Shown: in pieces, positions 31,296 through 40,636 of the stretch | Numbering within the stretch: the first letter of the stretch is position 1 | How the letters are laid out: each line of letters opens with the position of its first letter | Assembly: GCA_944989445.1 (NCBI GenBank) | Contig: CALYLW010000017.1 | Coordinates: 10,001-74,000 of the forward strand | Direction of reading: 5' to 3' | Length of the DNA: 64,000 bases | DNA from: Ampullaceana balthica | Lineage: Eukaryota > Mollusca > Gastropoda > Lymnaeidae | Program-made: the position numbers and the translations under genes | Notes under the pieces: model-generated | Told to the model about the DNA's origin: nothing | What the model saw: only the letters and a program-made list of their open reading frames with translations | Database searches by the model: none

Positions 31296-31946
31296 TCTTA
31301 TATATGCTTTTGTCTTCTTTGGCTATACTGTTATAAGCTTCAAATGCTTCTCCAGTTAATTGAGTCATCAGTTGTGCTGGCCAATCTTCTTCATTATAGC
31401 CTTTCATAGCCATTATGGTTTCGAAATAATCCAGATAAACATCCATTTTTTCTTTTTGGCTATCATATTTTCTTACTTTGATAGTATCCCTTGGTGCTGA
31501 CCTTCTATTTGTTTCATCACCAGGATTGTGGCCACTACTGTCTCGCTACCTTTGTAATTTTAACTTATCGACTGCAAGTTGTTCAATTTCTCTTTTTACT
31601 ATGAGTCTTTGCATCTCTTTTTCTTCAGCAATTCTTGCTTTTTCTTCAGCAATTCTTGCTTTTTCTTCAGCTTCTCTTTGATTTTCTTTTTCTTCAGCTT
31701 TTCTTCGCTGTTCTTTTTCTTCAGCTATTCTTTTTTTTCTTCAGCTATTCTTGCTTTTTCTTCTTCTTCAGCTTTTCTTCGCTGTTCTTTTTCTTCAGCT
31801 ATTCTTTGATTTTCTTTTTCTTCAGCAACTTTTTCTTCAATGAAATCTCTCATTTCTTTTCCTTTTAGTCCCATCTCTTTAGCTATGGCGGTGAATCTTT
31901 CGTAGTAATCCATGTTTTGTTTGATTGAATAATATGAATCTAGCAA
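31228..31946 (-). pseudogene. gag: Gypsy gag N-terminal part, frame-broken, SCAN-like segment
   Basis: Two frames carry the N-terminal part. At 31,725-31,946 the protein starts MLDSYYSIKQNMDYYERF and turns into a Glu/Lys/Arg coiled coil built of EEK(A/E)xxxIAEEK repeats. At 31,228-31,446 it reads DWPAQLMTQLTGEAFEAY and then a pattern Y..VK.ALL..F...E..YR, the layout of a SCAN domain, which in vertebrates was derived from gag of Gmr1-like elements. The parts are separated by a frame change near 31,735 (T-run), a stop near 31,553 and another shift near 31,250, so this copy cannot make intact gag. Capsid assembly is the expected role. Confidence 0.8.
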
Positions 31947-32747
31947 TTCGGTAAGGAATGTATGTATATATATTGATAAAGTTATTAACCGTCCAAATGA
32001 AAAATCTTGAATTCAAAAATGTTAAGTTCAAATAAGTGACACGTCTAAACCATGAAATCTAGTTATTGACAAGGTGAGACAAAAAAAGAATCCTCACACG
32101 GGATCTTTAGTATACTTTATATATACGCTCCCTCAGATTGACAAAATATATTAAATGGTCCGATCGTTTTGAATAAAAGTCACTTGGTTAAAATTTCAAT
32201 TTTTGAGTAGTTTTTAAAGAATTTAGTTCATTCCATTAATCCAAAATTGCGATAATCAAACTCTTCACACAATGAATGGATAAAAATTCCGTTTCTTTAT
32301 TTATAATTCACACCAACACATTTAATAGTCCATAGCTTCTCGGTTCGATGTTATGTTTACAAATATTTCCTGGAATCAACTAGCACTGAGCCTGTTGACG
32401 TCACGACCTATATATGTTCACCGTGTGTCACCATTCAGTAAGCCTACACGACCAAGATTTCAGTACTGTGTAGTATGCTTGTACTGTCGTCGAATGTGAC
32501 GTAGAACCAACTAGGCGACCTAGTTGTATATACCGTACACCGTGACCATGGGCCTGTTTGCCGCCATTTTGAAATCTTCTTGTATTTTCATTGAACCACA
32601 AAAGTTTATTCACAGCTTCTTACGAACTTGAATATTCAAAAAATACTATAGCTGTTATGATTTCTTATTTTAAAGAATATTTCCCTTTTTTTGGAAATAT
32701 CCAATACTTATTTCCACGAAACCTCTTTCATTGTGTTCACATAGAAC
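31947..32747 (-). other. Gypsy 5' leader (untranslated)
   Basis: About 800 bp between the primer-binding site and gag. No convincing open frame. It presumably holds the packaging signal, but no specific structure was identified. Confidence 0.6.
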
Positions 32748-32764
32748 TTTTACTTCTGCACCAA
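32748..32764 (-). promoter_or_regulatory. Primer-binding site
   Basis: Directly after the 5' LTR the minus strand reads TTGGTGCAGAAGTAAAAG. The TGGTG(N)CAGAAGT shape resembles sites complementary to tRNA-Leu 3' ends, apparently with one base missing. The tRNA assignment is tentative. Confidence 0.55.
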
Positions 32765-33032
32765 TGTAACGATAACTTTATATTTCTCTTTCTATGTAGG
32801 CGTTCTCACAGTAATTAATCTTGTGCACAATAATTCACTGAAGAATTCGTTTATCCAAAACAACTTTAATATACATATATATTGTACACATAAGAATCAT
32901 TTGAGGTAATATAACGTGGAAATCTTGAGTTATTCACTATACATGCTTCCCTGTCGGAAGTCTACACACAACTGTTCGCCCAACACTTTCAACCAATAGA
33001 AATGCTCCTTCCCGCGTCTCTTGTACACGTGA
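32765..33032 (-). repeat. 5' LTR, part 1 (interrupted by a LINE)
   Basis: Matches 25,592-25,868 except for a missing AT near the start, one A/C change (TTATTCACTA versus TTATTCTCTA) and a 4-bp gap (CTCCTTCCCG). It ends with ACACGTGA, the left copy of the LINE target duplication. Confidence 0.95.
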
Positions 33033-33071
33033 GCTTGTTGAGCCTTCTCGTCCATGAGGGGCATCTACCGA

Positions 33072-35909
33072 TCATCGTCGGCGTCTGCGATTCCTCCAAG
33101 GGCATAGGCCACCCACGAGAGACCTCCAGGCATCTCTATCCTGGGCCAGCTTCTCCAGGATCTTCCATTCATGGCCAATTCTCTTGATGTCTGCCTCCAA
33201 TTCTCGGCGCCAAGTGTTTCTTGGACGGCCTCTTTTCCGCTTACCCTGTGGGTTCCATTTCAGGGCTTGCTTTGTTGTGTTAGGAGCAGGTTTCCTTAGT
33301 GTATGACCAATCCACCTCCACCGCTTCTGGAGAATCTCTTCCTCAATGGGCTTCTGTTTTGTCCGCTGCCACAGTTCCTGGTTGCTGATTTTGTCTGGCC
33401 AGTGAATTCTGAGAATCCTTCTTAAACAGTTGTTGATGAAGGACTGGATTCTGGTCAAGTTTACGGCCGTTGTTCTCCATGTCTCGGCTCCATATAGCAG
33501 CACAGGTTTTACCATAGCGTTAAAAATCCTTACTTTTAACTTGCTGCCTAAGTTGTTAGAGACCCAAACATTCTTGAGTTGCTGGAAGGCTGCTCTTGCT
33601 TTTCCGATCCTTATTTTGACGTCCGCATCTGTACCACCTTGCTTATCTACCACGCTGCCAAGGTAAACAAAACTGTCCACCTCCTCAAGGGCTTCTCCTT
33701 CAAGCATAATGGGTGATGTACTGGTGGCATTAACCTTGAGGATTTTACTCTTCCCTTTGTGAATGTTGAGACCCATGCTAGCAGAAGTGGCTGCGACAAT
33801 GTTTGTTTTCTCCTGCATCTGTTGTTGGGTATGTGCAAGAAGGGCAAGATCATCAGCAAAGTCAAGATCATCCAGTTGATCCCACAAGGTCCATTGGATG
33901 CCATTCCTTTTCTGCTGTGTAGATGTTTTCATCACCCAGTCGATGGCTAACAGGAAGAGAAATGGTGACAGCAAGCAACCTTGTCTCACACCAGTCTTCA
34001 CCTGGAACGCATCTGTCACCTGCTGGCCATGGATAACTCGGCAGTTTATCCCTTCGTACATGTTTCTGATTATATCCGTAATCTTCTGTGGCACCCCGTA
34101 ATGCCTTAGCAAACTCCACAAGGTTTGCCTGTCAACACTGTCGAAGGCTTTTTCATAGTCAACAAAGTTGACATAGAGCGGTGAGTTCCACTCTAGTGAC
34201 TGCTCTAGAATGATGCGCAGTGTCGCTATCTGGTCCGTGCAGGATCTGTTGGTGCGAAAGCCAGCTTGTTCGTCACGCAACAGAGGGTCTACAGCGTTTT
34301 TCATCCTGTTAAGTAGTACACGGTTGAAAACCTTTCCTGGGATGGACAGCAGGGTGATCCCCCTGTAGTTCGAGCAGGAGCTTAAGTCTCCCTTCTTTGG
34401 GATCTTGATAAGGTATCCCTCTTTCCAATCGGAAGGAACTTGCTCCTCTTCCCATATCTTCATAAACAGAGGGTGCAGCATTTCCACACTGGTTTCCAAG
34501 TCCGCCTTCAGTGCCTCTGCTGGGATGCCATCGGGTCCCGCAGCCTTTCCATTTCTGAGTTGTTTAATGGCCCTGCTAATCTCTTCTTTGGTGGGACTAT
34601 TACAGTCAATTAGTAGGTCATTATCGGCTGGTTGAATATCTGGTGGATTCCTTGGTTCAGGCCTGTTTAGGAGCTCTTCAAAGTGCTCCTTCCATCTCCC
34701 TCTCTGTTGCTCCTCACTTGGTATGGTGTTTCCCATTTTGTCCTTTACTGGTCTCTCTACCTTGCTAAATTTCCCTGACAGCGTCTTAATGGTATCAAAC
34801 AGTTCTCTCATGTTCCCCTGGTGAGCTGCATCCTCTGCTTCTTTAGCAAGTTTATCAACAAATTCCTTCTTGTCCCTCTTGATGCTTTTCTTAACTTCCT
34901 TATTTGCATCTGCATACTCCTTCTGGGCCTTGTTTTTCTGTGCTCGGGTGCGGCTGTTATTCACTTCTGCTTTCTTTCTTTTCCTTTCTTCTATTTTACT
35001 CAGCGTACCTGCTGTCATCCATTCTTTGTGTGCGTGTTTCCTGTTTCCTAGCACTTCTTGGCATGTTGACTGTACTGTTTCTTTCATGCTTTGCCATTTC
35101 CCATCGGTGGTTTCATCTTCCAGTATTTCTTGTAGGACTTGGAACTTATTGAATAGTGAGATTTTGAATTCTTCCTTTTTGGCTTGGTCCTTCAGGAGGG
35201 AGGTATTATACCGAGTCCTGTATGCTGTTTGCTCGGTATAATGTCTCTTTAGTTTTAATTTCATCCTGGCCACAAGAAGATGGTGATCTGAGGCAACATC
35301 AGCTCCCCTCTTAACACGTACGTCTTGGAGAGATCGCCTGAATTTTTTAGAAATACATACATGGTCTATTTGGTTCATCGTTCTCATGTCCGGTGAGACC
35401 CATGTAGCTTTGTGAATCCTCTTGTGCTGGAAAATACTCCCCCCTATGACCAGGTCTGCTGCGGCACATAGGTCAGCAAACCTCTCACCATTGTCGTTCA
35501 TCTCGCCTATCCCTTGCTGTCCCATAACCTCTTCGTACCCTGTGTTGCTATTGCCGATCTTGGCATTAAAGTCTCCCATGAGGACGACGATGTTCCTCCG
35601 TGGGCGACCCTGGACTATGGTCATTACTCTATTGTAGAATTCTTCTTTGTCTCCTTCATCACTTTCATTAGTTGGTGCGTAGCATTGTATAACATCTAGG
35701 TTGATGCTACGTTTCTTTGTTCGAAAGGTTGCAAAAAGAATTCTAGGTCCATGGGCCTCCCATCCAATGAGTGCTCCTTGCGCTGCCCTTGATAGCATCA
35801 TAGCAACACCCAGGGTATGTGGGGCATCGTCTTCTTCGTGACCCGAAAATAACACCATCTCTCCTGAGATTAATCTCTTCTGTCCCTCATCCCGTCCATC
35901 TTGCTTCAC
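33072..35909 (-). CDS. LINE endonuclease-reverse transcriptase (main frame)
   Basis: This 945-codon frame encodes most of the LINE protein, which nicks the target DNA and primes reverse transcription there. The apurinic-like endonuclease occupies about residues 1-220: YAPTNES at 78-84, MGDFNAKIG at 111-119 and the catalytic SDHH at 207-210. A Lys/Arg-rich linker covers 290-350. The reverse transcriptase spans about 430-740: LRNGKAAGPDGIP, FVDYEKAFDSVDR at 582-594, GVRQGCLLSPFLF, and the catalytic FADD at 684-687 (YADD-type box with F). The C-terminal domain (800-945) carries LLYGAETWR and GRPRNTWRRELEADIKR, typical of the animal endonuclease-RT family often labelled craniofacial development protein 2-like. 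The frame begins after a shift, and its first ~10 residues are not native. The rest looks intact, so the insertion is recent. Confidence 0.95.
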   Translation of the reverse strand: MKQDGRDEGQKRLISGEMVLFSGHEEDDAPHTLGVAMMLSRAAQGALIGWEAHGPRILFATFRTKKRSINLDVIQCYAPTNESDEGDKEEFYNRVMTIVQGRPRRNIVVLMGDFNAKIGNSNTGYEEVMGQQGIGEMNDNGERFADLCAAADLVIGGSIFQHKRIHKATWVSPDMRTMNQIDHVCISKKFRRSLQDVRVKRGADVASDHHLLVARMKLKLKRHYTEQTAYRTRYNTSLLKDQAKKEEFKISLFNKFQVLQEILEDETTDGKWQSMKETVQSTCQEVLGNRKHAHKEWMTAGTLSKIEERKRKKAEVNNSRTRAQKNKAQKEYADANKEVKKSIKRDKKEFVDKLAKEAEDAAHQGNMRELFDTIKTLSGKFSKVERPVKDKMGNTIPSEEQQRGRWKEHFEELLNRPEPRNPPDIQPADNDLLIDCNSPTKEEISRAIKQLRNGKAAGPDGIPAEALKADLETSVEMLHPLFMKIWEEEQVPSDWKEGYLIKIPKKGDLSSCSNYRGITLLSIPGKVFNRVLLNRMKNAVDPLLRDEQAGFRTNRSCTDQIATLRIILEQSLEWNSPLYVNFVDYEKAFDSVDRQTLWSLLRHYGVPQKITDIIRNMYEGINCRVIHGQQVTDAFQVKTGVRQGCLLSPFLFLLAIDWVMKTSTQQKRNGIQWTLWDQLDDLDFADDLALLAHTQQQMQEKTNIVAATSASMGLNIHKGKSKILKVNATSTSPIMLEGEALEEVDSFVYLGSVVDKQGGTDADVKIRIGKARAAFQQLKNVWVSNNLGSKLKVRIFNAMVKPVLLYGAETWRTTAVNLTRIQSFINNCLRRILRIHWPDKISNQELWQRTKQKPIEEEILQKRWRWIGHTLRKPAPNTTKQALKWNPQGKRKRGRPRNTWRRELEADIKRIGHEWKILEKLAQDRDAWRSLVGGLCPWRNRRRRR

Positions 35910-36084
35910 TAATTCCGAGAATGGTGAGCTTATAGTTCCTCATCTCAGCGGCTATTTGTGCAGCTTTACCAGCCTCGTACATGGTGCGGACATTCCAAGC
36001 TCCAATGACGGTGGTAGTCCTGGTAGAAATGATGGTTGTCGGCCTAATAGCTTCCAGGTTTTGGCTTTCACTATTAGGCGTCAT
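35887..36084 (-). pseudogene. LINE endonuclease N-terminus in a shifted frame
   Basis: The residues TVIGAWNVRTMYEAGKAA and LTILGISEARWTG form the first motif block of the APE-type endonuclease, with the N of WNVRT and E of SEARW expected to help bind the metal. The frame stops right after WTG and the protein resumes in the next frame at 35,909, so a small indel at about 35,887-35,909 disables this copy. The start codon at 36,084 precedes a Thr/Ser-rich lead of ~25 residues. About 330 bp of 5' untranslated sequence lie upstream, to 36,417. Confidence 0.85.
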
Positions 36085-36425
36085 ATTTTCCTCCTCAAGG
36101 AATCCATCTTCTCCCAGGACTGAAATGTCTTTTGTTACTCTTTTCGGTGTTTTTGTAACTATGATTTTTTACATGGCAGGGTTGTTGGCCTTGCGCACAA
36201 CCACTTGGGGGGTTGCCCCTCACAGCTCAATGGGTAGCTGCCTTTGTTCGGGTTAGGTCCCTAGCCTTTGTGGATCCCTCCACTTCCTACAAGGCAGTAG
36301 GGCTGATTTTGGTCCACCCCGGGTATTTTATTTCCCCGGTACCCTCCATATCTGGTGGGCTTTCCCCTATCCGCCGGCTGGGGAGGCGCTCGATAGAAGA
36401 TCAGCATCTCCCACGAGACACGTGA

Positions 36426-36461
36426 CCTTACGTCACAAAATTATGTTAATCAGATGTGACA
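36426..36461 (-). repeat. 5' LTR, part 2 (after the LINE)
   Basis: The 36 bp CCTTACGTCAC...CAGATGTGACA are identical to the end of the other LTR. They are followed by the CCCCC target duplication at 36,462-36,466. Confidence 0.95.
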
Positions 36462-36476
36462 CCCCCTTTTTTTAAA

Positions 36477-36963
36477 AATCCTTTATATTAACTCGTGGTG
36501 TCTGGTTGCTTGCTTGCGCCCTTGCGCCCTTGCTTGTCGCCAAAACTTTGGATCAATTTTTAACCCACTTCATCGTAAGCTATTTTAGCAGGCAGTTTCG
36601 TACCGATGATAAAAACAATGTAGCAAAATTTCAGATCGATCACATGTACCGTAGTTAAATTATTGATTTTTTAGATTATTTTATTTATTCCTATTTATCA
36701 TGTTATTTTTTGAGATAGAGCGTCGCGGTGCGTATTATATTGAACAACCTTTCTGTCGAGCAATAAGGTGCGTATTTTATTGACAACACTTTTTATAAAC
36801 ATATTCCTGATCGGTGCGCATTATATTAAACATGTTTTACGACACAACTGCAATTTTGTATTTTTGGATGGTCTTGCGCTGCGTATTATAATGAACATTC
36901 TTTTAGTTAAGTCTCGTACGTAAAGGATTTATAGTAAAAAACTTGGTTTTTTTACGGGTTTTT
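36477..36963 (+). mobile_element. Family A repeat, copy A5
   Basis: Lies 15 bp outside the gypsy element. It starts AAATCCTTTATATTAACTCG, ends TTTACGGGTTTTT and carries the four GTATTATATT-type words. The left hairpin arm is damaged (AAGCTATTTTAGCAGG), but the right arm CAAAATTTCAGATCGATC is intact. Confidence 0.85.
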
Positions 36964-37540
36964 AAAAAAAAATAATTCATTTTCACTTCGAAATTCCATC
37001 CGCACACTTTTTTTAGATATCATTTCTTTGATGTCAATTTTTTTCTCACTCTTGTTTTTATAGTTATGAAATAACATAAAGCAAATTTTGTTTGTTAAAT
37101 CCCCGGATCCTAAATCTTTTACATTAGCGCTCGCACTCAATCTTCATGGAAAGTTGTGAACGTGAAAATGTCTCGTGCATAAACGCATTTTCCGACCAAA
37201 CCCCCAACAAATTTTCCAGGTTATATTCCATTTTTTCCCCCTATTTCTTTTTTAATTGATTCAATTCATAACACGATTTCTATGACACGCTATTTTTCAC
37301 ACTGGCACCACCATCTCATCAGATATCAAACAACTCCTAATCCATTGTTATAGGTGGGTATTCGCATCCTTATCAAAGAATTTTCTCGGGTCTCCCCCTA
37401 AAAAAAAACAACAAAAAAAACGTGTGACTATGTTGCACCTTTAAACGTCCTTTAGAGGCCCTGAATAGTTGGTTCAATATTGACACCCGTTTTTAGAAGC
37501 TCATATCTATTTATATCAAAGGGCCGTCTCTTTTCGCACC
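36964..37540. other. AT-rich spacer, no recognised gene
   Basis: No coding or repeat structure recognised beyond A-runs near 36,963-36,973 and 37,400-37,420. Confidence 0.6.
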
Positions 37541-37562
37541 ATGAACGCTCCGTGCATCTCCA

Positions 37563-38228
37563 TTGAGAGGAACCGCGCACAGATTAGTAGCGATGTTCCG
37601 CTTGATTGCGCGTGGAGTGACGTCAGAACAGCTACGCCCTTATCAGAGCCGTCACGGATGTTTCGACGCCGGTGGTCTAGGCCTATGTACTACACGCAGC
37701 CCTCACCGCCTTTACGATCACTGTGACCACCGCCACCACAACCATCACCTTTATCAACAGAAAGACCAGCACCACCACTACCACATCAACATCTCCACCA
37801 GCATCGCAACCACCATGAAGACCAGTACCAACACCAGCACACCAAACTCCACCGCAACAATAGTCACAACCACATCCCTAACAAGTGCCAACACCAGCAC
37901 ACAAAACTCCACCGCAACAATAGTCACAACCACATCCCTAACCAGTACCAACACCAGCACACAAAACTCCACCGCAACAATAGTCACAACCACATCCCTA
38001 GCCAGTACCAACACCAGCACAGTAAACTCCACCGTAACAAAAGTCACAACCACATCCCTAACCAGTACCAACACCAGCACACCAAACTCCACCGTAACAA
38101 TAGTCACAACCACAGCCACCACCAAGACCGCATTTGCATCACCAGCTGCTCCCGCCATCATCACTGCCACCGCCGCCGCTACCACCACCTGTGCTGACAT
38201 AAGCAGTCAGCTCCGTGTGATGCCATAG
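37563..38228 (+). CDS. Hypothetical Thr/Ser-rich mucin-like open frame with 20-residue repeats
   Basis: I do not recognise this as a known gene. The 221-codon frame has a His-rich segment (DHCDHRHHNHHLYQQ, about residues 52-66), then about five 20-residue repeats built from 60-bp DNA units (about 37,820-38,120). Each unit has the layout TSxNTSTxNST.TxVTTTSL, with a conserved N-S-T sequon that could be N-glycosylated and many possible O-glycosylation sites. A final Ala/Thr-rich part follows. Several differences between units change the amino acid, yet the frame stays open throughout, which fits either a mucin-type exon or an ACC/CAC-rich minisatellite without stops. No signal peptide is visible and I find no matching splice sites. 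Treat as unproven. Confidence 0.3.
   Translation: MRGTAHRLVAMFRLIARGVTSEQLRPYQSRHGCFDAGGLGLCTTRSPHRLYDHCDHRHHNHHLYQQKDQHHHYHINISTSIATTMKTSTNTSTPNSTATIVTTTSLTSANTSTQNSTATIVTTTSLTSTNTSTQNSTATIVTTTSLASTNTSTVNSTVTKVTTTSLTSTNTSTPNSTVTIVTTTATTKTAFASPAAPAIITATAAATTTCADISSQLRVMP
37820..38119 (+). repeat. 60-bp tandem repeat, about 5 units
   Basis: Units share ACCAGTACCAACACCAGCAC, AACTCCACCG(C/T)AACAA and TAGTCACAACCACATCCCTA at exact 60-bp spacing. Confidence 0.9.
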
Positions 38229-38607
38229 AAATGTTGAAATCCCAGCCTGCATGCCACGGCCCAATCGTAGAGTGTGACACTGGATTCAGCACTCAATGGC
38301 TGCCATTGTCGTACTCGAACCCCCAACCCCTCTTTCCTACGCCGCAACTTGCACTTGTTGGCCTATAGATGAGAAATTCTTGATTTAAACTTCAGGACAA
38401 AAACTTTTCCATCAATGTTGCGATATTTTGCGGGGGTGGCCGCGATGACTTAGAACCAACGGTTCTCAGTTTGAGGAATCGGAGGGGCTTCAATAAAACA
38501 TTAAACAATGAAGAAAAGCTTACACCAGTAGTTCTTAACTACAACTGTTATTGTTTGCATTTTGTTATAACTTTGCTTTGACGTCCAAACATAACTTTAA
38601 AATATAA
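38229..38607. other. Spacer, nothing recognised
   Basis: Unique-looking sequence without notable frames or repeats. Confidence 0.6.
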
Positions 38608-39094
38608 AAAAAACCCGTAAAAAACCACGTTTTTGACTATAAATCCTTTATGTACGAGACGTAACTAAAAGAATGTTCATTATAATACGCAGCGCAAGAC
38701 CATCCAACAATACAAAATTGTAGTTGTGTCGTAAAACATGTTTAATATAATGCGCACCGATCAGGAATATGTTTATAAAAAGTGTCGTCAGTAAAATACG
38801 CACCTTATTGCGCTACAGAAAGGTTGTTCAATATAATACGCACCGCGACGCTCTATCTCAAAAAATAGCATGATACATAGGAATAAATAAAATAATCTAA
38901 AAAAACAATAATTTAATTACGGTACATGCGATCGATCTAAAATTTGATACATAGTTTTTATCATTGCCACCAAACTGCCTGCTAAATTTCAGCCGCTAGC
39001 TTACGAGGAAGTGGGTTAAAAATCGATCCAAAGTTTTGGCGACAAGCAATCAAGGGTGCACGCAGACACCACGAGTTAATATAAAGGATTTAAA
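38608..39094 (-). mobile_element. Family A repeat, copy A6 (inverted)
   Basis: Starts AAAACCCGTAAAAAACCACG, CTATAAATCCTTTA and ends GTTAATATAAAGGATTTAA. Contains TTCAATATAATACGCACC and its relatives. The core hairpin arms are partly decayed (ATCTAAAATTTG and TAAATTTCAGCC). Confidence 0.85.
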
Positions 39095-39492
39095 AACAAT
39101 GAAGATAAGGAAGGATAACATCATTTGCAATGCTGCTTATTTATTTACAACATGAGATATTTACTTATATTATTTAGGGAAATGGATATTTATTTTTGAC
39201 CATAATATATTTCAGAGGCCAGGGACCTACATCGGCTGTAGTGCCAATGATGATGTTGATAATATATTTCAGGATTTCATTTCATTAACCTCGTTCTATT
39301 TTTGAAAGCAACTTTATCTGTTATCTTCAATACTTGGCTCTTAGAACATAGCAATAATTGCAGTACATGTAAATTTTTTCTGCTCTTGAACATGCCATTT
39401 GTGTCTCTTGGTACATTTGTTATGTGTCGGCCTATGCCCGAGGTGCTGTCCCTTAACATATTTCGAACTAGTGGTACGCGTGTGGGCCGTTG
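39095..39492. other. Spacer, nothing recognised
   Basis: AT-rich. A short near-repeat ATAATATATTTCAG occurs twice (about 39,203 and 39,259). No gene. Confidence 0.6.
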
Positions 39493-40636
39493 AAAGGACT
39501 AAGTCATATTTTAAAGGAGTAAGTCATATTTTAAAGGACTTAGTCATATTTTAAAGGACTAAGTCATATTTTCAAGAACTAAGTCATATTTTAAAGGAGT
39601 AAGTCATATTTTAAAGGACTAAGTCCTATTTTAATGGACTAAGTCATATTTTCAAGAACTAAGTCATATTTTAAAGGAGTAAGTCATATTTTAAAGGACT
39701 AGGTCATATTTTAAAGGACTAAGTCATATTTTCAAGAACTAAGTCATATTTTAAAGGAGTAAGTCATATTTTAAAGGACTAAGTCATATTTTCAAGAACT
39801 AAGTCATATTTTAAAGGAGTAAGTCATATTTTAAAGGACTTAGTCATATTTTAAAGGACTAAGTCATATTTTAAAGGAGTAAGTCATATTTTAAAGGACT
39901 AAGTCATATTTTAAAGGAGTAAGTCATATTTTAAAGGACTAAGTCATATTTTCAAGAACTAAGTCATATTTTAAAGGAGTAAGTCATATTTTAAAGGACT
40001 TAGTCATATTTTAAAGGACTAAGTCATATTTTAAAGGAGTAAGTCATATTTTAAAGGACTAAGTCATATTTTAAAGGAGTAAGTCATATTTTAAAGGACT
40101 AAGTCATATTTTCAAGAACTAAGTCATATTTTAAAGGAGTAAGTCATATTTTAAAGGACTAGGTCAGATTTTAAAGGACTAAGTCATATTTTCAAGAACT
40201 AAGTCATATTTTAAAGGAGTAAGTCATATTTTAAAGGACTAAGTCATATTTTCAAGAACTAAGTCATATTTTAAAGGAGTAAGTCATATTTTAAAGGACT
40301 TAGTCATATTTTAAAGGACTAAGTCATATTTTAAAGGAGTAAGTCATATTTTAAAGGACTAAGTCATATTTTAAAGGAGTAAGTCATATTTTAAAGGACT
40401 AAGTCATATTTTCAAGAACTAAGTCATATTTTAAAGGACTAAGTCATATTTTAAAGGACTAGGTCATATTTTAAAGTACTAAGTCATATTTTAAAGGACT
40501 AAGTCATATTTTAAAGGACTAGGTCATATTTTAAAGGACTAAGTCATATTTTAAAGGACTAGGTCATATTTTAAAGGACTAGGTCATATTTTAAAGGACT
40601 AAGTCTTATTTTAAAGGTCTAAGTCAGATTTTAAAG
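39493..40636 (+). repeat. 20-bp array, about 57 units, with higher-order structure
   Basis: The unit is AAGGACTAAGTCATATTTT plus A. Variants are GGAGT, CAAGAACT and TAGTC or AGGTC forms. The variant order from 39,681 repeats from 40,141 for about 14 consecutive units, a 460-bp (23-unit) displacement. A shorter 160-bp repeat of the TAGTC-containing block is also seen (39,841 and 40,001). Confidence 0.95.

Larger units (their letters stand above)
33033..36417 (-). mobile_element. Near-complete APE-type LINE inserted in the 5' LTR
   Basis: This is a 3,385-bp non-LTR retrotransposon on the minus strand. It is flanked by ACACGTGA at 33,025-33,032 and 36,418-36,425, where the uninterrupted LTR has a single copy. 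It has a ~330-bp 5' region, one long endonuclease-RT frame broken once near the start, almost no 3' UTR, and no poly(A): it ends GAAGGCTCAACAAGC. The protein and the short non-poly(A) tail suggest the RTE-like group, but the clade is not settled. Confidence 0.9.
25592..36461 (-). mobile_element. Ty3/gypsy LTR retrotransposon, Gmr1-like domain order, with two nested insertions
   Basis: The element has TG...CA LTRs (25,592-25,901 and a split copy at 32,765-33,032 plus 36,426-36,461) and a target duplication CCCCC at 25,587-25,591 and 36,462-36,466. On the minus strand the order is 5' LTR, primer-binding site, leader, gag, CCHC zinc knuckle, protease, integrase, reverse transcriptase, RNase H, polypurine tract, 3' LTR. 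Without the two inserts it would be about 6.4-6.5 kb. The LTRs differ by one substitution and 2-bp and 4-bp indels, so it is young. The gag part is nevertheless broken, so this copy is probably non-functional. Confidence 0.95.

Noticed and set aside
31478..31868. Phe/Ser-rich plus-strand frames opposite gag
   Set aside because: Antisense shadow of the Glu/Lys-rich coiled-coil part of gag.
33001..36425. Plus-strand frames of 60-123 codons within the LINE
   Set aside because: Antisense shadows of the LINE reverse transcriptase.
39493..40636. CRISPR-like or iteron plasmid origin
   Set aside because: Pure 20-bp tandem repeat without spacers or a replication gene.
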